A stretch of DNA of 64,000 bases from an uncultured Pelagibacteraceae bacterium (GCA_902589455.1 CACISX010000002.1:1-64000), one strand, 5' to 3'; shown: positions 25,981 to 35,239, counted from the first letter of the stretch. The notes: generated by a model from the sequence alone, not told the origin. A program made the numbers and translations.

Positions 25981-27147
25981 ATGGAATTAGCAAAATCTTT
26001 AAATAGACTTGGAACAGAAAGTGCCTTTTCAGTTTTAGCAGAAGCAAAAAAACTTGAGGCACAAGGCAAACCAATGATACATCTAGGTTTAGGACAACCA
26101 GATTTTAAAACTCCAAATCATGTTGTTGAGGCAGCAAAAAAAGCTTTAGATGATGGCCATCATGGATATGTTCTTTCAAATGGAATTTTAGAATGTAGAC
26201 AAGCAGTAACCAGATGGATTAAAAAAAGATATAGTGCAGATGTAGACCCTGAAAGAATTCTTATAATGCCAGGTGGAAAACCAACAATGCACTATGCAAT
26301 ACAATGTTTTGGTGAGCCTGGAGTTGAAATTATTCACCCAACACCAGCCTTTCCAATATATGAGTCTATGATTAATTATACAGGTTCAACAGCTGTACCA
26401 TATGATTTAACAGAGGATAAAAATTTAAAATTTAATGCAGATAAAATTTTATCATTAATAACAGATAAAACTAGATTGTTAATTTTGATTAATCCAAATA
26501 ATCCAACAGGAAGTTTTGTGGAAAAATCAGAAATAGACAAGTTAGCTGAAGGTTTAAAAAAACATCCTCATGTTACAATATTAAGTGATGAAATTTATAG
26601 TAGACAAATTTTCGATGGAAAAGAAATGCCTACATTTTTTAATTATCCTGAATTGAGGGAAAGATTAATTGTCTTAGAGGGTTGGAGTAAAGCTTACTCA
26701 ATGACAGGTTGGAGACTAGGTTGGAGCTTTTGGCCTGAAAAATTAATTGAACATGTAAATAAATTATTAATAAATAGTGTTTCGTGTGTAAATGCCGCCG
26801 CTCAATTTGCAGGTATTGCAGCATTGGATGGTCCTGATGACTCAATTAATGAGATGATGGAAAAATTCACATTAAGAAGAAAACTAATTCACGAAGGTTT
26901 GAATAGTTTACCAGGTGTAGAGTGCAGTTTACCCGGTGGAGCATTTTACGCATTTCCTAAAGTTATTGAAACTGGGATGGATGGCTCTGAGTTTTGTAAA
27001 AAAGCGATGCACGAAGCGGGTGTTGCTATAGTTCCAGGAACAGCCTTTGGAAAAACATGTAAAGATTATGTTAGATTTAGTTTTGCAGCTTCAAGAGATA
27101 ATATTTCCCAAGCATTGGAAAATATAAAAAAAATGCTAACTAAATAG
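25981..27147 (+). CDS. PLP-dependent class I/II aminotransferase
   Basis: A fold-type I aminotransferase of 388 residues counted from the ATG at 25981, preferred over an in-frame TTG 27 bases upstream, which would add only a hydrophobic run. Blocks visible: GLGQPDFKTP near the start, NPNNPTGSF, SDEIYSR, and EGWSKAYSMTGWRLGW with the PLP lysine at about 237. The C-terminal YVRFSFAASRDNI contains the carboxylate-binding Arg. It probably transfers amino groups between an amino acid and a 2-oxoacid (aspartate/alanine type). The neighbours produce 2-oxoacids such as pyruvate or glyoxylate, which would be suitable acceptors. Confidence 0.92.
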   Translation: MELAKSLNRLGTESAFSVLAEAKKLEAQGKPMIHLGLGQPDFKTPNHVVEAAKKALDDGHHGYVLSNGILECRQAVTRWIKKRYSADVDPERILIMPGGKPTMHYAIQCFGEPGVEIIHPTPAFPIYESMINYTGSTAVPYDLTEDKNLKFNADKILSLITDKTRLLILINPNNPTGSFVEKSEIDKLAEGLKKHPHVTILSDEIYSRQIFDGKEMPTFFNYPELRERLIVLEGWSKAYSMTGWRLGWSFWPEKLIEHVNKLLINSVSCVNAAAQFAGIAALDGPDDSINEMMEKFTLRRKLIHEGLNSLPGVECSLPGGAFYAFPKVIETGMDGSEFCKKAMHEAGVAIVPGTAFGKTCKDYVRFSFAASRDNISQALENIKKMLTK

Positions 27148-27185
27148 GCTGTATTTTTTCAAAATTTTTAATTAATATTACCATT

Positions 27186-28559
27186 ATGAATGAACAAGTT
27201 AAGAGTGACTTAAAAAAAATTTTTAATGGTAGGTTTTCTACCTCAGAGTCTACTAGAGCAAACTATGCTAGAGGTGAGGATACCTACGATCCAGTTTTAT
27301 CTCAAGCAGTAGTATTTCCTGAAACAAATGAGGAAGTTTCGCAAGTTTTGAAATTATGTAATGAAAATAAAATACCAGTAGTTCCATTTGGAACAGGAAC
27401 ATCTTTAGAAGGTAATGCTGTTGGAAATTCTAATGGAATAACAGTTTCTTTAGAGAAAATGAATAAAGTTCTTTCTGTCAATGCAGAAGATTTTGATTGT
27501 AGAGTTCAAGCAAACGTTACTAGAAAACAATTAAATGAATATTTAAGAGAAGATGGTGTTTTTTTTCCAATTGATCCAGGTGCAGATGCAGCTTTAGGAG
27601 GTATGGCATCAACTTCTGCTTCAGGAACAATGGCTGTAAAATATGGAACAATGAGAACAGTCATTTCGGGTTTAACAGTAGTTTTGGCAAATGGTGAAAT
27701 AATTAGGACTGGAGCTAGAACTAAAAAATCTTCAGCAGGTTATAATTTAACAAATTTATTTATTGGCTCCGAGGGTACACTGGGAATAATAACTGAGGTT
27801 CAGTTAAGACTTTCGCCAATACCAGAAAGTATTATGAGTGCAGTGTGTTATTTTCCAGATCTAGATTCTGCAGTAAAAACAGCTCAGGAAGTAATTCAAT
27901 ATGGAGTTCCAATTGCCAGAATAGAAATGTTGAATAAGGATCAAATGGAAATTAGTATAAAATATTCTAAGTTAGAAAATATAAAAGCATCACCAACTTT
28001 ATTTTTTGAGTTTCATGGAAGTGAAACTACGAATAATGAAGCAATAAGTATTGTTGAGGAATTATCTAAAGGAAATAACGGAAGTGATTTTCAATGGGCC
28101 TCTTCTCCAGAAGAGCAAAAAAAATTATGGAAGGCCAGACATGATGTTTATTATTCTGTAAAAGCTCTAGGTCATAATATGAAAGTTTATTCAACCGATG
28201 TATGTGTTCCTATATCTAGATTAGTTGAATGTATTTCTTGGGCCGAAAAAGAGGTTAAAAGATTAGGTTTAACTGCTCCAATGGTTGGGCATGTGGGTGA
28301 TGGAAATTTTCACTCTATAGTATTGTATGATCCAGAAGACAAAGAAAAACAAAAAAAAATTAGACAATATAGTGATGATCTTATTAATAAAGCTTTAGAG
28401 TTAGAAGGTACAATTACCGGTGAACACGGTATTGGACTTCAAAAAAAGCATTACCTTTTAAAAGAGCATTTAGATAATGTGCCGGTAATGAAAGCTATAA
28501 AGAGAAGCCTAGACTCGAATAATATAATGAATCCTGGAAAAGTTTTCGATTTAAATTAA
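27186..28559 (+). CDS. FAD-linked oxidase, GlcD / D-lactate dehydrogenase-like
   Basis: A 457-residue flavoprotein with a PCMH-type FAD domain (VVPFGTGTSLEGNAVG at ~60-75, SAGYNLTNLFIGSEGTLGIITEVQLRL, seen as FIGSEGTLGI). Its C-terminal domain carries GHVGDGNFHS and TGEHGIGLQKKHYL, the active-site/metal region of the glycolate oxidase GlcD and D-lactate dehydrogenase family. No glcE or glcF partner lies beside it, so a single-subunit D-2-hydroxyacid dehydrogenase is more likely. It stands between the aminotransferase and a hydroxypyruvate reductase. Confidence 0.9.
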   Translation: MNEQVKSDLKKIFNGRFSTSESTRANYARGEDTYDPVLSQAVVFPETNEEVSQVLKLCNENKIPVVPFGTGTSLEGNAVGNSNGITVSLEKMNKVLSVNAEDFDCRVQANVTRKQLNEYLREDGVFFPIDPGADAALGGMASTSASGTMAVKYGTMRTVISGLTVVLANGEIIRTGARTKKSSAGYNLTNLFIGSEGTLGIITEVQLRLSPIPESIMSAVCYFPDLDSAVKTAQEVIQYGVPIARIEMLNKDQMEISIKYSKLENIKASPTLFFEFHGSETTNNEAISIVEELSKGNNGSDFQWASSPEEQKKLWKARHDVYYSVKALGHNMKVYSTDVCVPISRLVECISWAEKEVKRLGLTAPMVGHVGDGNFHSIVLYDPEDKEKQKKIRQYSDDLINKALELEGTITGEHGIGLQKKHYLLKEHLDNVPVMKAIKRSLDSNNIMNPGKVFDLN

Positions 28560-28573
28560 TCAAAAAGAATCTT

Positions 28574-29527
28574 ATGAAAAAAATACTTGTAACAAGACGA
28601 CTTTTGAGAGCATGTGAAGATAAAGCACAAGGAATTTTTGAAGCTAATTTAAACCTTAATGACGAACTTTACTCTCAGAAAAAACTTGTAGAATTAAGTC
28701 AAGGTTGTGATGGTATATTGTCATCATTAACTGATAAGCTTGATGCGGAAACAATTAATAAACTGCCTGAAAGTGTTAAAATTATTTCTAATTTTGCAGT
28801 TGGTTTTGGAAATATAGATTTAGATGCTGCGAGTAATAAAGGTATTGCTGTAACTAATACTCCTGATGTTTTGACAGATGCAACCGCAGAAATTGGAATT
28901 CTTCTAATACTTGGAGCTTGTAGAAGAGCTTCAGAAGGAATTGAAAGTGCAAGACAAGGAGGTTGGAAATGGTCAGCAGATTACCTTATTGGTAAACAAC
29001 TAACTGGTTCTAGGTTAGGTATTTTAGGAATGGGTAGAATTGGTCAAAAAATTGCTAAAATTGCAAAGTCTTTAGGGATGATTATTCATTATCATAATCG
29101 ATCAAAATTAAATGAAGAGAAAGAACAAGGCGCAACTTATCATGATAATTTAAAAAGTTTGTTATCAGTATCAGATGTTCTTTCAGTATGTTGTCCCGCA
29201 TCCAAAGAGACAGTAGATATGATTAATAAAGAAACGATAGAATTTTTACCAAAAGGTGCTGTAGTAACAAATGTTGCACGAGGAGATATCGTTGAAGACG
29301 AGGCGATGATTGATGCTCTTGATAGAAGAAAAGTTTATGCAGTAGGATTGGATGTATATAAAAATGAACCTAATTTAAATCCAGGTTATTTAAAACACAA
29401 AAGTGCATTTATACTCCCACACTTAGGCAGTGCAACAAAAGATACTCGGACAGCTATGGCTAATTTAGCGATAGATAATCTTGATGAGTTTTTCAAAACA
29501 GGAAATTGTAAAAACAAAGTAAATTAA
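28574..29527 (+). CDS. D-2-hydroxyacid dehydrogenase (glyoxylate/hydroxypyruvate reductase-like)
   Basis: A 317-residue NAD(P)-dependent enzyme with GMGRIGQKIAK as cofactor motif (~151-161), catalytic Arg in NVARGDIVEDEAM (~235), Glu in the YKNEPNLNP block and His in LPHLGSATKDTR (~283). The N-terminus (KKILVTRRL) and SNFAVGFGNIDLDAA fit the glyoxylate reductase/GyaR group. It reduces glyoxylate to glycolate or hydroxypyruvate to glycerate. It lies 1 base from the next oxidoreductase gene. Confidence 0.92.
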   Translation: MKKILVTRRLLRACEDKAQGIFEANLNLNDELYSQKKLVELSQGCDGILSSLTDKLDAETINKLPESVKIISNFAVGFGNIDLDAASNKGIAVTNTPDVLTDATAEIGILLILGACRRASEGIESARQGGWKWSADYLIGKQLTGSRLGILGMGRIGQKIAKIAKSLGMIIHYHNRSKLNEEKEQGATYHDNLKSLLSVSDVLSVCCPASKETVDMINKETIEFLPKGAVVTNVARGDIVEDEAMIDALDRRKVYAVGLDVYKNEPNLNPGYLKHKSAFILPHLGSATKDTRTAMANLAIDNLDEFFKTGNCKNKVN

Positions 29528-29528
29528 A

Positions 29529-30443
29529 ATGTCTAAATCAATAGCGTTTATTGGAGTTGGCAACATGGGTTGTCCAATGGCTGAAAATTTAATGAAGGCA
29601 GGCAAAACTGTAAAAGTGTTTGATGTTTCAAAAAAAATGCTGGATATTGCGAGAGATAAAAATCTTGAAACAATCTCGAATTTAGATGACTTAATTACAA
29701 CTGATGTTGACACAGTTATAACTATGCTACCAGAAGGTAAGCATTCTAAGGAAGTTTATTTAGGAGAAAATGGAATAATAAATAAGGTTTCAAAAAATTG
29801 TTTGTTAATTGATTGTTCAACAATTGACATCCAAACTTCTATCGAAATTGGAAAAAAAGCTTCAGAAATAGGAATTAAAATGATTGATGCCCCAGTCAGT
29901 GGAGGAGTAATGGGAGCTCAAAAAGCAACTTTAAATATAATGGTTGGTGGATCAAAAGAAACATTTGAAAAAGCGCTTCCTTTGTTAAAAATTATGGGGA
30001 AAAATATATTTCATGCAGGGGATTTGGGTAGTGGGAATGGTGCCAAGATTTGTAACAATATGGCTTTAGGAATTGCAATGATTGCGGCTTCTGAAGCATT
30101 AATGTTAGCGAAAAGACTAAATATCGATATTAAAAAAGTTCACGAAATTATGAAAAATGCATCAGGTAACAGTTGGCCAATTTCTGTTTATCCACCTTTA
30201 CCTGGTTTAATCGATGGTACACCTTCTAATAACAATTATCGTCCAGGTTTCTCTGCAGGAATGATGAATAAAGATCTCAAACTTGCAAACGATTGTGCCA
30301 AAAGTGTAAATGCAGAAACGCCATTAGGAAAAATGGCTTTAGAAATTTACGATCAATTTTGTAAAGAGGGTAATGATGCTAAAGATTTTTCAGCGATTTC
30401 AAAAGTAATAGGTGGTAATGCTTGGGACTATCCAATTGATTAA
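29529..30443 (+). CDS. 3-hydroxyisobutyrate dehydrogenase-family reductase (MmsB/GarR-like)
   Basis: A 304-residue beta-hydroxyacid dehydrogenase. It has the N-terminal cofactor motif FIGVGNMGCPMAENLMKAG, the substrate-binding DAPVSGGVMGA (~120), the catalytic Lys in GSGNGAKICNNM (~174), and KDLKLANDCA near the C-terminus. Length and motifs fit both 3-hydroxyisobutyrate dehydrogenase (valine degradation) and tartronate semialdehyde reductase. The neighbouring glyoxylate/hydroxypyruvate reductase makes the second attractive, but no glyoxylate carboligase is in view, so the substrate stays open. Confidence 0.9.
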   Translation: MSKSIAFIGVGNMGCPMAENLMKAGKTVKVFDVSKKMLDIARDKNLETISNLDDLITTDVDTVITMLPEGKHSKEVYLGENGIINKVSKNCLLIDCSTIDIQTSIEIGKKASEIGIKMIDAPVSGGVMGAQKATLNIMVGGSKETFEKALPLLKIMGKNIFHAGDLGSGNGAKICNNMALGIAMIAASEALMLAKRLNIDIKKVHEIMKNASGNSWPISVYPPLPGLIDGTPSNNNYRPGFSAGMMNKDLKLANDCAKSVNAETPLGKMALEIYDQFCKEGNDAKDFSAISKVIGGNAWDYPID

Positions 30444-30449
30444 ACCAAT

Positions 30450-31538
30450 TTACTGCAAGTGTTTATAAATTGTTGTTCTAGAAACACCTAATTTTCTTGA
30501 AGTAGCAGAAATATTATTTGTCTCATTATAAGTTGATCTAATTAAAGTACATTTTTCTCTTTTGATTTTTGTATCTTCACAATTTTTACAAGTACTATTT
30601 TTCTTTTCCTTTATTCCCTCAATAAACTTCTTTTCTTTAAAAATTTGACTTTTCACTACAAAAACAGATGAACCTAAATGATCAGTAATTTTTAATGTTT
30701 TATTATTTAATAAATCTGATGCAATAGATGAAAATGAATTTGTAAAAATTTTATTAAAATTTTCATTTTTAAGATCTACTAATCCATTAAGCATAATTTT
30801 TGCATTACTGTTTGCTCCTACAATTAGACCATCTCCATTAATAGCTAACAAACCTACACTAGTTGTAGATAGATATTCTTGTCGAGGATGAAAGGATAAA
30901 ATTAATTCGTGCTCAAACTTTTTTAAAAATAATTTTGTTTCGATACTTCTGGTTGCAAGTTTTACTAAGGCTAGAGTATGTTGTTCTCTAGACATATAGT
31001 CGGTAGAAGCATCTATAATTCCAATAGTCTTGCCATCATAATTAATTATAGGACTCGCAAAACACGATATATTTTCATGTGCTGTAAAAAAATGTTCCTT
31101 ACCAGAGACTATTGTTGGTTTTTTCAACTCTACAGATAATCCTAAACCATTTGTACCACAGACTTTTTCTGCCCAAATTGATCCGGGTATTACTGTTTTA
31201 CCCACATCTGTTTGAAGACAAGTTTTGTCATACATTGTATCAAGTACTAAACCATTTTCGTCTGAATAAGCTACCATAAAATTGGTACCAGCAATTTGTG
31301 AGTATAAAAGTTCTAATTCAGGAAGAACTATTTTTCTAAGAGTCGCATTTTTTTCTTTAATCTTTTTTAACTCAATAGATGATATTACGCTTTGCCTTGG
31401 ATCTTGAAATGGATTAAGACCTTCAGCAATGCATCTTGACCAGCTATCAGAAATCTCTTTGTCCATCTCATAGGACATCATTCCTCTTTTTTTAAGAATA
31501 TTTTTAAATTCTTTGTTTACTGATGATAAATTTCCCAT
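30450..31538 (-). CDS. AcoR-like transcriptional regulator without AAA+ domain (GAF - PAS-like - Fis HTH)
   Basis: A regulator of 362 residues from the ATG at 31538; an upstream in-frame TTG at 31574 would only add hydrophobic residues. The N-terminal ISDSWSRCIAEGLNPF block and the GAF domain (about 60-200, with EKVCGTNGLGLSV and AHENISCFASPI) resemble AcoR-type activators. A weaker PAS-like part with GLLAINGDGLIVGANSNA follows. The protein ends in a Fis-type helix-turn-helix (NISATSRKLGVSRTTIYKHL). The sigma-54-contacting ATPase domain present in AcoR is absent. It is divergent from the alcohol dehydrogenase/ABC operon, which it probably controls. Confidence 0.82.
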   Translation of the reverse strand: MGNLSSVNKEFKNILKKRGMMSYEMDKEISDSWSRCIAEGLNPFQDPRQSVISSIELKKIKEKNATLRKIVLPELELLYSQIAGTNFMVAYSDENGLVLDTMYDKTCLQTDVGKTVIPGSIWAEKVCGTNGLGLSVELKKPTIVSGKEHFFTAHENISCFASPIINYDGKTIGIIDASTDYMSREQHTLALVKLATRSIETKLFLKKFEHELILSFHPRQEYLSTTSVGLLAINGDGLIVGANSNAKIMLNGLVDLKNENFNKIFTNSFSSIASDLLNNKTLKITDHLGSSVFVVKSQIFKEKKFIEGIKEKKNSTCKNCEDTKIKREKCTLIRSTYNETNNISATSRKLGVSRTTIYKHLQ

Positions 31539-31576
31539 TTTTAAAAAGATAAATAAAAATATAGTAATCAACAACT

Positions 31577-31587
31577 AACCACAGGTT
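31577..31587. promoter_or_regulatory. Possible operator (small inverted repeat) in the divergent regulator/adh region
   Basis: AACC and GGTT separated by ACA (31577-31587), with partly symmetrical flanks (ACAAC at 31571 and GTTGT at 31585). It lies between the regulator gene and the alcohol dehydrogenase operon, where an activator site would be expected. It is short, so chance cannot be excluded. Confidence 0.25.
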
Positions 31588-31622
31588 GTATTTGTAAACT
31601 ATTTGAACACTTAAAAGCGGCA

Positions 31623-31651
31623 TTGACTCCATCTGAATTCAATTTTTTAAT
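31623..31651 (+). promoter_or_regulatory. Candidate sigma-70 promoter of the adh-ABC operon
   Basis: TTGACT (31623-31628), a 17-base spacer and TTTAAT (31646-31651). A good Shine-Dalgarno (GGGAGAG, 31671-31677) precedes the ATG at 31684. The use of an ordinary sigma-70 type promoter agrees with the regulator having lost its sigma-54 domain. Confidence 0.45.
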
Positions 31652-31683
31652 AAGATTATTAAAAATAAACGGGAGAGAAAACG

Positions 31684-32745
31684 ATGAAAGCACAGGTTTT
31701 GCACAAGTATGACCCAGAAATGAAAGAAAAAGTTTGGGTTACAGGTGAAGAAATGCCAGATCCAAAAATTGAGAAGGCATCAGATGTAATTGTTAAAATT
31801 GGTGCTGCAGGAGTTTGCAGAACAGATTTACATATAATTGAGGGTGTATGGAAACATATTCAAGATCCAGATGGAACTTTGTTACCATGTGTAATGGGAC
31901 ATGAGAATGCAGGATGGGTAGAAGATGTTGGCAATGATGTTACAGAATATAAAAAAGGTGATCCAGTTATTTTACATCCTTTAATTTCAGGAACTGGAGG
32001 CACTTGTTTAGATTGTAGAAGAGGAAATGATATGCATGCTGCTGCTGGTGCTTTCCCTGGATTAAGTATTAAAGAGGGAGGATACTCAGAATTATTAAAA
32101 ACAAGTGTTAGAAATTTAATTAAGCTTCCAAAAGTTCTAGCGCCTAAAGACGTTGCACCTTTTTCAGATGCAGGTCTTACAGCATACAGAGTTGTTAAAA
32201 AAGCGACTCGGCACTTACTGCCAGGACAAAGTTGTACTATAATTGGTGCTGGAGGTTTAGGACATATTGCTATTCAATGTTTAAAGGCGATGTGTGCCGC
32301 TGATATTATTATAGTTGAAAAATCTGAAGCAGCATTAAAACATGCAATGGAACTTGGTGGTGATCACGGAGTTTTAATTGATGGAAACGAAATCGAAAAA
32401 GTTCAAGAAATAACAAAAGGAAAAGGTTCTGAAGCAGTTATCGATTTCGTAGGTGAAAAGGGATCTACTGCCATGGGAATTCAAATGACTTCTAATGGTG
32501 GTTTTTACTACATTGTTGGATATGGAGAAGAAATTAAATCACTTGCAGTTGATTTAATAATTTCTGAGAAAACAATTGTAGGTAATTTAGTGGGAACGTG
32601 GTCTGAGTTATATGAATTGATGGAGTTAGCTGATCGAGGTAAAGTTAAGCTGTCCATGCAAGAGTATAAATTAGACGATGCTAATAAAGCACTTCATGAT
32701 CTTAACGACGGTAAAGTTAAGGGACGAGCTGTTTTAGTTCCGTAA
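31684..32745 (+). CDS. Zinc-dependent alcohol dehydrogenase (MDR family)
   Basis: A 353-residue medium-chain dehydrogenase. Catalytic zinc ligands can be seen in GVCRTDLH (Cys), GHENAGWVEDVG (His-Glu) and the later Asp/Cys region. The cofactor motif is GAGGLGHIAIQCLKAM (~179). The structural-zinc lobe is reduced to one CxxC (TCLDCRRGNDMHAAAG) instead of four cysteines, as in some alphaproteobacterial members. It reduces an aldehyde or oxidises an alcohol/polyol with NAD(P). It is the first gene before a five-gene ABC importer, so the imported compound is probably its substrate or gives rise to it. Confidence 0.88.
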   Translation: MKAQVLHKYDPEMKEKVWVTGEEMPDPKIEKASDVIVKIGAAGVCRTDLHIIEGVWKHIQDPDGTLLPCVMGHENAGWVEDVGNDVTEYKKGDPVILHPLISGTGGTCLDCRRGNDMHAAAGAFPGLSIKEGGYSELLKTSVRNLIKLPKVLAPKDVAPFSDAGLTAYRVVKKATRHLLPGQSCTIIGAGGLGHIAIQCLKAMCAADIIIVEKSEAALKHAMELGGDHGVLIDGNEIEKVQEITKGKGSEAVIDFVGEKGSTAMGIQMTSNGGFYYIVGYGEEIKSLAVDLIISEKTIVGNLVGTWSELYELMELADRGKVKLSMQEYKLDDANKALHDLNDGKVKGRAVLVP

Positions 32746-32777
32746 TTAAGTAAAGTAAAAGTAAAAGAGAGGTGATA

Positions 32778-34313
32778 ATGAAAATAATAAAAACTTGCTT
32801 AACGGCTATTATATCAAGTGTAATGATATTTAGTCCTATGGCATATGCAGATAAGTGGAGTGATCAGTTTCCACATATCAAAGCTACTGGGGATATCCCT
32901 GGCGAGTGTTCTTACGAATCTATGTCGAAGAAAAATTACAAAGGTAAGACGCTAAAAATAAATACACACGCTGTGCCAGTTATGGGAGAGCCTACAGCTC
33001 TACATGCTGAACAGTTTGCTAAACTTACAGGAGCTAAAGTTGATGTAACTCATACCCCGGCAGGAGATTTATATGCTAAGGCGATGGTTCCATTTCAAGC
33101 AGGTCAAGCTCCTTATGATATAGTTTTTGGATTTTCTAATTTTATAAATGATTGGAGAAGATATCTAGAACCTGTACCAAAAAAATATGTAGAGATGAAA
33201 CAAATGCAAGACGTTACTCCATCTCATATTGGTATAGCATCTTGGGATGGTGTTATGTATCAGTTCCCAGTTGATGGTGACAGACATTACTTAAAATATA
33301 GAAAAGATGTCATTGACAATCCAGAAATGCAAAAAAAATATAAGGCTGAAACTGGAAAAGAGTTAAGAGTCCCACAAACATGGAAAGAATATGGTGAAAT
33401 TGCTAAATTCTTTAATGGATGGGATTGGGATGGCGATGGAGAAAAAGAGTATGGATCTGCAGAAGTTATGAAAAAAGATGACTTAATGTATGCAGCTTTT
33501 TATTCTAGATCTGCCGCTTACTCAAAAAACCCTAAAACTCCAGGTGGTTTTTTCTTTGATTTAAAAACTATGAAACCATTGATTAACAATCCAGGTTTTG
33601 TGGAAGCTTTAACTGACTGGGTTGCAGCTACTAAATATGTTCCTCCGGGAGGAATTAACTTTGGTCTAGGTGATGAAATTGGATCATTCGGTGGTGGACA
33701 AACTTTGTTTAGTTTCTCATGGGATGATGCATTTGTTGCTGCTATGCAACCTGACAGCCCAATTAACAACAAAGTTGGTGCTGCTCAATTACCAGGCGCA
33801 ATGAAAGTTTGGAATAGATCAACGAACTCTTGGGATCAAGGCTTTAACCAAGCTCCTTTCTTCGTATGGGGATGGGCAGTTGGTGTTGCTAAGAAAAGTA
33901 AAGAAAAAGAAATGGCTTTTGATTACTTATGTTTCTTTGCAAACGAAGCAAATCACCAAGCTGACATAGGTATTGGTCGTTTCGGAGTCAATCCATTTAG
34001 AAATGATGACTTTAAAGCAGATGTTTGGACTCAAATTGGTTGGGATAAAGATATTGCCCAATCATATGTTGATACCCTGGCACAAATGGAAGAAAGTAAA
34101 AACAGAGTATTTCCATTAAGAGTTCCAGGAACATTTGAGTTCAATGCTGCACTAGCTACTGCAGCATCCAAGGCGCTAGCTGGACAGTTATCTCCACAAG
34201 CAGCATTAGATGAGGCTGCTAAACAGTGGGAAGATATACTTAACAGAGTAGGTAAAGACAATGTCAGGAAAGCTTACGCTGTTGGTGTAGCGATGGAAGA
34301 CAACAAACTGTAA
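32778..34313 (+). CDS. ABC transporter extracellular solute-binding protein (family 1, sugar/polyol)
   Basis: A periplasmic binding protein of 511 residues from the ATG at 32778, which has a GAGAGG Shine-Dalgarno (32767-32772); an in-frame GTG at 32772 is less likely. A Sec signal peptide covers about residues 1-25 (ending PMAYADKW). The mature part has the long family-1 fold: LKINTHAVPVMGEPT, APYDIVFGFSNFI, VPQTWKEYGEIAKFF, WDWDGDGEKEYG (possible calcium-like loop), and FSFSWDDAFVAAM. Length and partner ATPases point to sugar alcohols, glycerol or similar. It is separated from the permeases by a strong hairpin. Confidence 0.88.
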   Translation: MKIIKTCLTAIISSVMIFSPMAYADKWSDQFPHIKATGDIPGECSYESMSKKNYKGKTLKINTHAVPVMGEPTALHAEQFAKLTGAKVDVTHTPAGDLYAKAMVPFQAGQAPYDIVFGFSNFINDWRRYLEPVPKKYVEMKQMQDVTPSHIGIASWDGVMYQFPVDGDRHYLKYRKDVIDNPEMQKKYKAETGKELRVPQTWKEYGEIAKFFNGWDWDGDGEKEYGSAEVMKKDDLMYAAFYSRSAAYSKNPKTPGGFFFDLKTMKPLINNPGFVEALTDWVAATKYVPPGGINFGLGDEIGSFGGGQTLFSFSWDDAFVAAMQPDSPINNKVGAAQLPGAMKVWNRSTNSWDQGFNQAPFFVWGWAVGVAKKSKEKEMAFDYLCFFANEANHQADIGIGRFGVNPFRNDDFKADVWTQIGWDKDIAQSYVDTLAQMEESKNRVFPLRVPGTFEFNAALATAASKALAGQLSPQAALDEAAKQWEDILNRVGKDNVRKAYAVGVAMEDNKL

Positions 34314-34323
34314 AACACTTTAT

Positions 34324-34346
34324 GTGGCCGTCAAATTGACGGCCAC
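34324..34346 (+). other. Strong GC-rich hairpin between binding-protein and permease genes
   Basis: Bases 34324-34332 (GTGGCCGTC) pair perfectly with 34338-34346 (GACGGCCAC) around a 5-base loop; symmetry extends into the loop. No T-run follows, so it is not a full terminator. Such hairpins after binding-protein genes commonly block 3' exonucleases or cause partial termination, giving more binding protein than permease. Confidence 0.7.
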
Positions 34347-34372
34347 AGCAAAATTAATCTAAAATTTTTGTT

Positions 34373-35239
34373 ATGAATTTTAAGCATAAGTATATTTTTT
34401 TATTCCCAGGTTTATTTGTGCTTATAGGAATACTTATATTTCCAATTATATTTACAATTAGATTAAGTTTATCTGGCTGGAATAGCTATACGCCAGAAAT
34501 GAATTTTATAGGAATTACAAATTATATAAGGCTATTTACTGATGATCCTAGATTCTGGGAGTCTTTCTTTAGGTTAAGTTTTTTATCAGTATCAACAGTA
34601 ATTTTGCAATACATAATTGGTTTTGCGTTAGCTCTTATGGTCTGGAGAGAAATAAAATTTAAAAGATTTTTTAGAGTAATTTTCTTGATACCTATGATGA
34701 CAACCCCAGTTATAATGACTGTGATTTGGAGAACCTTTTTCCACGAGTCACTAGGACCTGTAAATGATTTATTAGGACATATTGGAATTGGCCCTATTCT
34801 ATGGTTAAGCGACCCTGTTATTGCTAAATTTACTGTTATAATTGTTGAGGTTTGGCAATGGACGCCGTTTATGTTTCTATTATTGTTAGCTGGTTTATTG
34901 TCTCTTCCCAAAGAACCTTTTCTTGCTGCGGCAATAGATGGAGCAAGCACTTTTAGGAAATTTGTGTATGTTACTTTTCCGCTAATGGCTCCTATTTCGA
35001 TTGGGGCAATAATCATAAGACTTATTGAGGCTTCAAAAATAATGGATACAGTTTTTGTTCTTACATCTGGAGGACCCGGAACTGCAACAGAAACGTCAAG
35101 TTTTTATATTTATATTAAAGGATTAAGAGAATTTCAAATGGGTTATGCTGCAACTCTTTCTTTTACTTATCTGGTTATAATGATCATAAGTTTAACAATC
35201 ATAGCAAAAGTTTTAACCAAACTAATGATTAAGGAATAA
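34373..35239 (+). CDS. Sugar/polyol ABC transporter permease 1 (MalF-type)
   Basis: A 288-residue permease with six hydrophobic segments. The first (FLFPGLFVLIGILIFPIIFTIRLSL) is the usual opening of MalF/UgpA proteins. The EAA loop is present as EPFLAAAIDGASTFRKFVYVTFPLMAP, with conserved AAxDGA and a following FPLM, for contact with the ATPase. It overlaps the next permease by one base. It works with the second permease as a heterodimeric channel. Confidence 0.92.
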   Translation: MNFKHKYIFLFPGLFVLIGILIFPIIFTIRLSLSGWNSYTPEMNFIGITNYIRLFTDDPRFWESFFRLSFLSVSTVILQYIIGFALALMVWREIKFKRFFRVIFLIPMMTTPVIMTVIWRTFFHESLGPVNDLLGHIGIGPILWLSDPVIAKFTVIIVEVWQWTPFMFLLLLAGLLSLPKEPFLAAAIDGASTFRKFVYVTFPLMAPISIGAIIIRLIEASKIMDTVFVLTSGGPGTATETSSFYIYIKGLREFQMGYAATLSFTYLVIMIISLTIIAKVLTKLMIKE

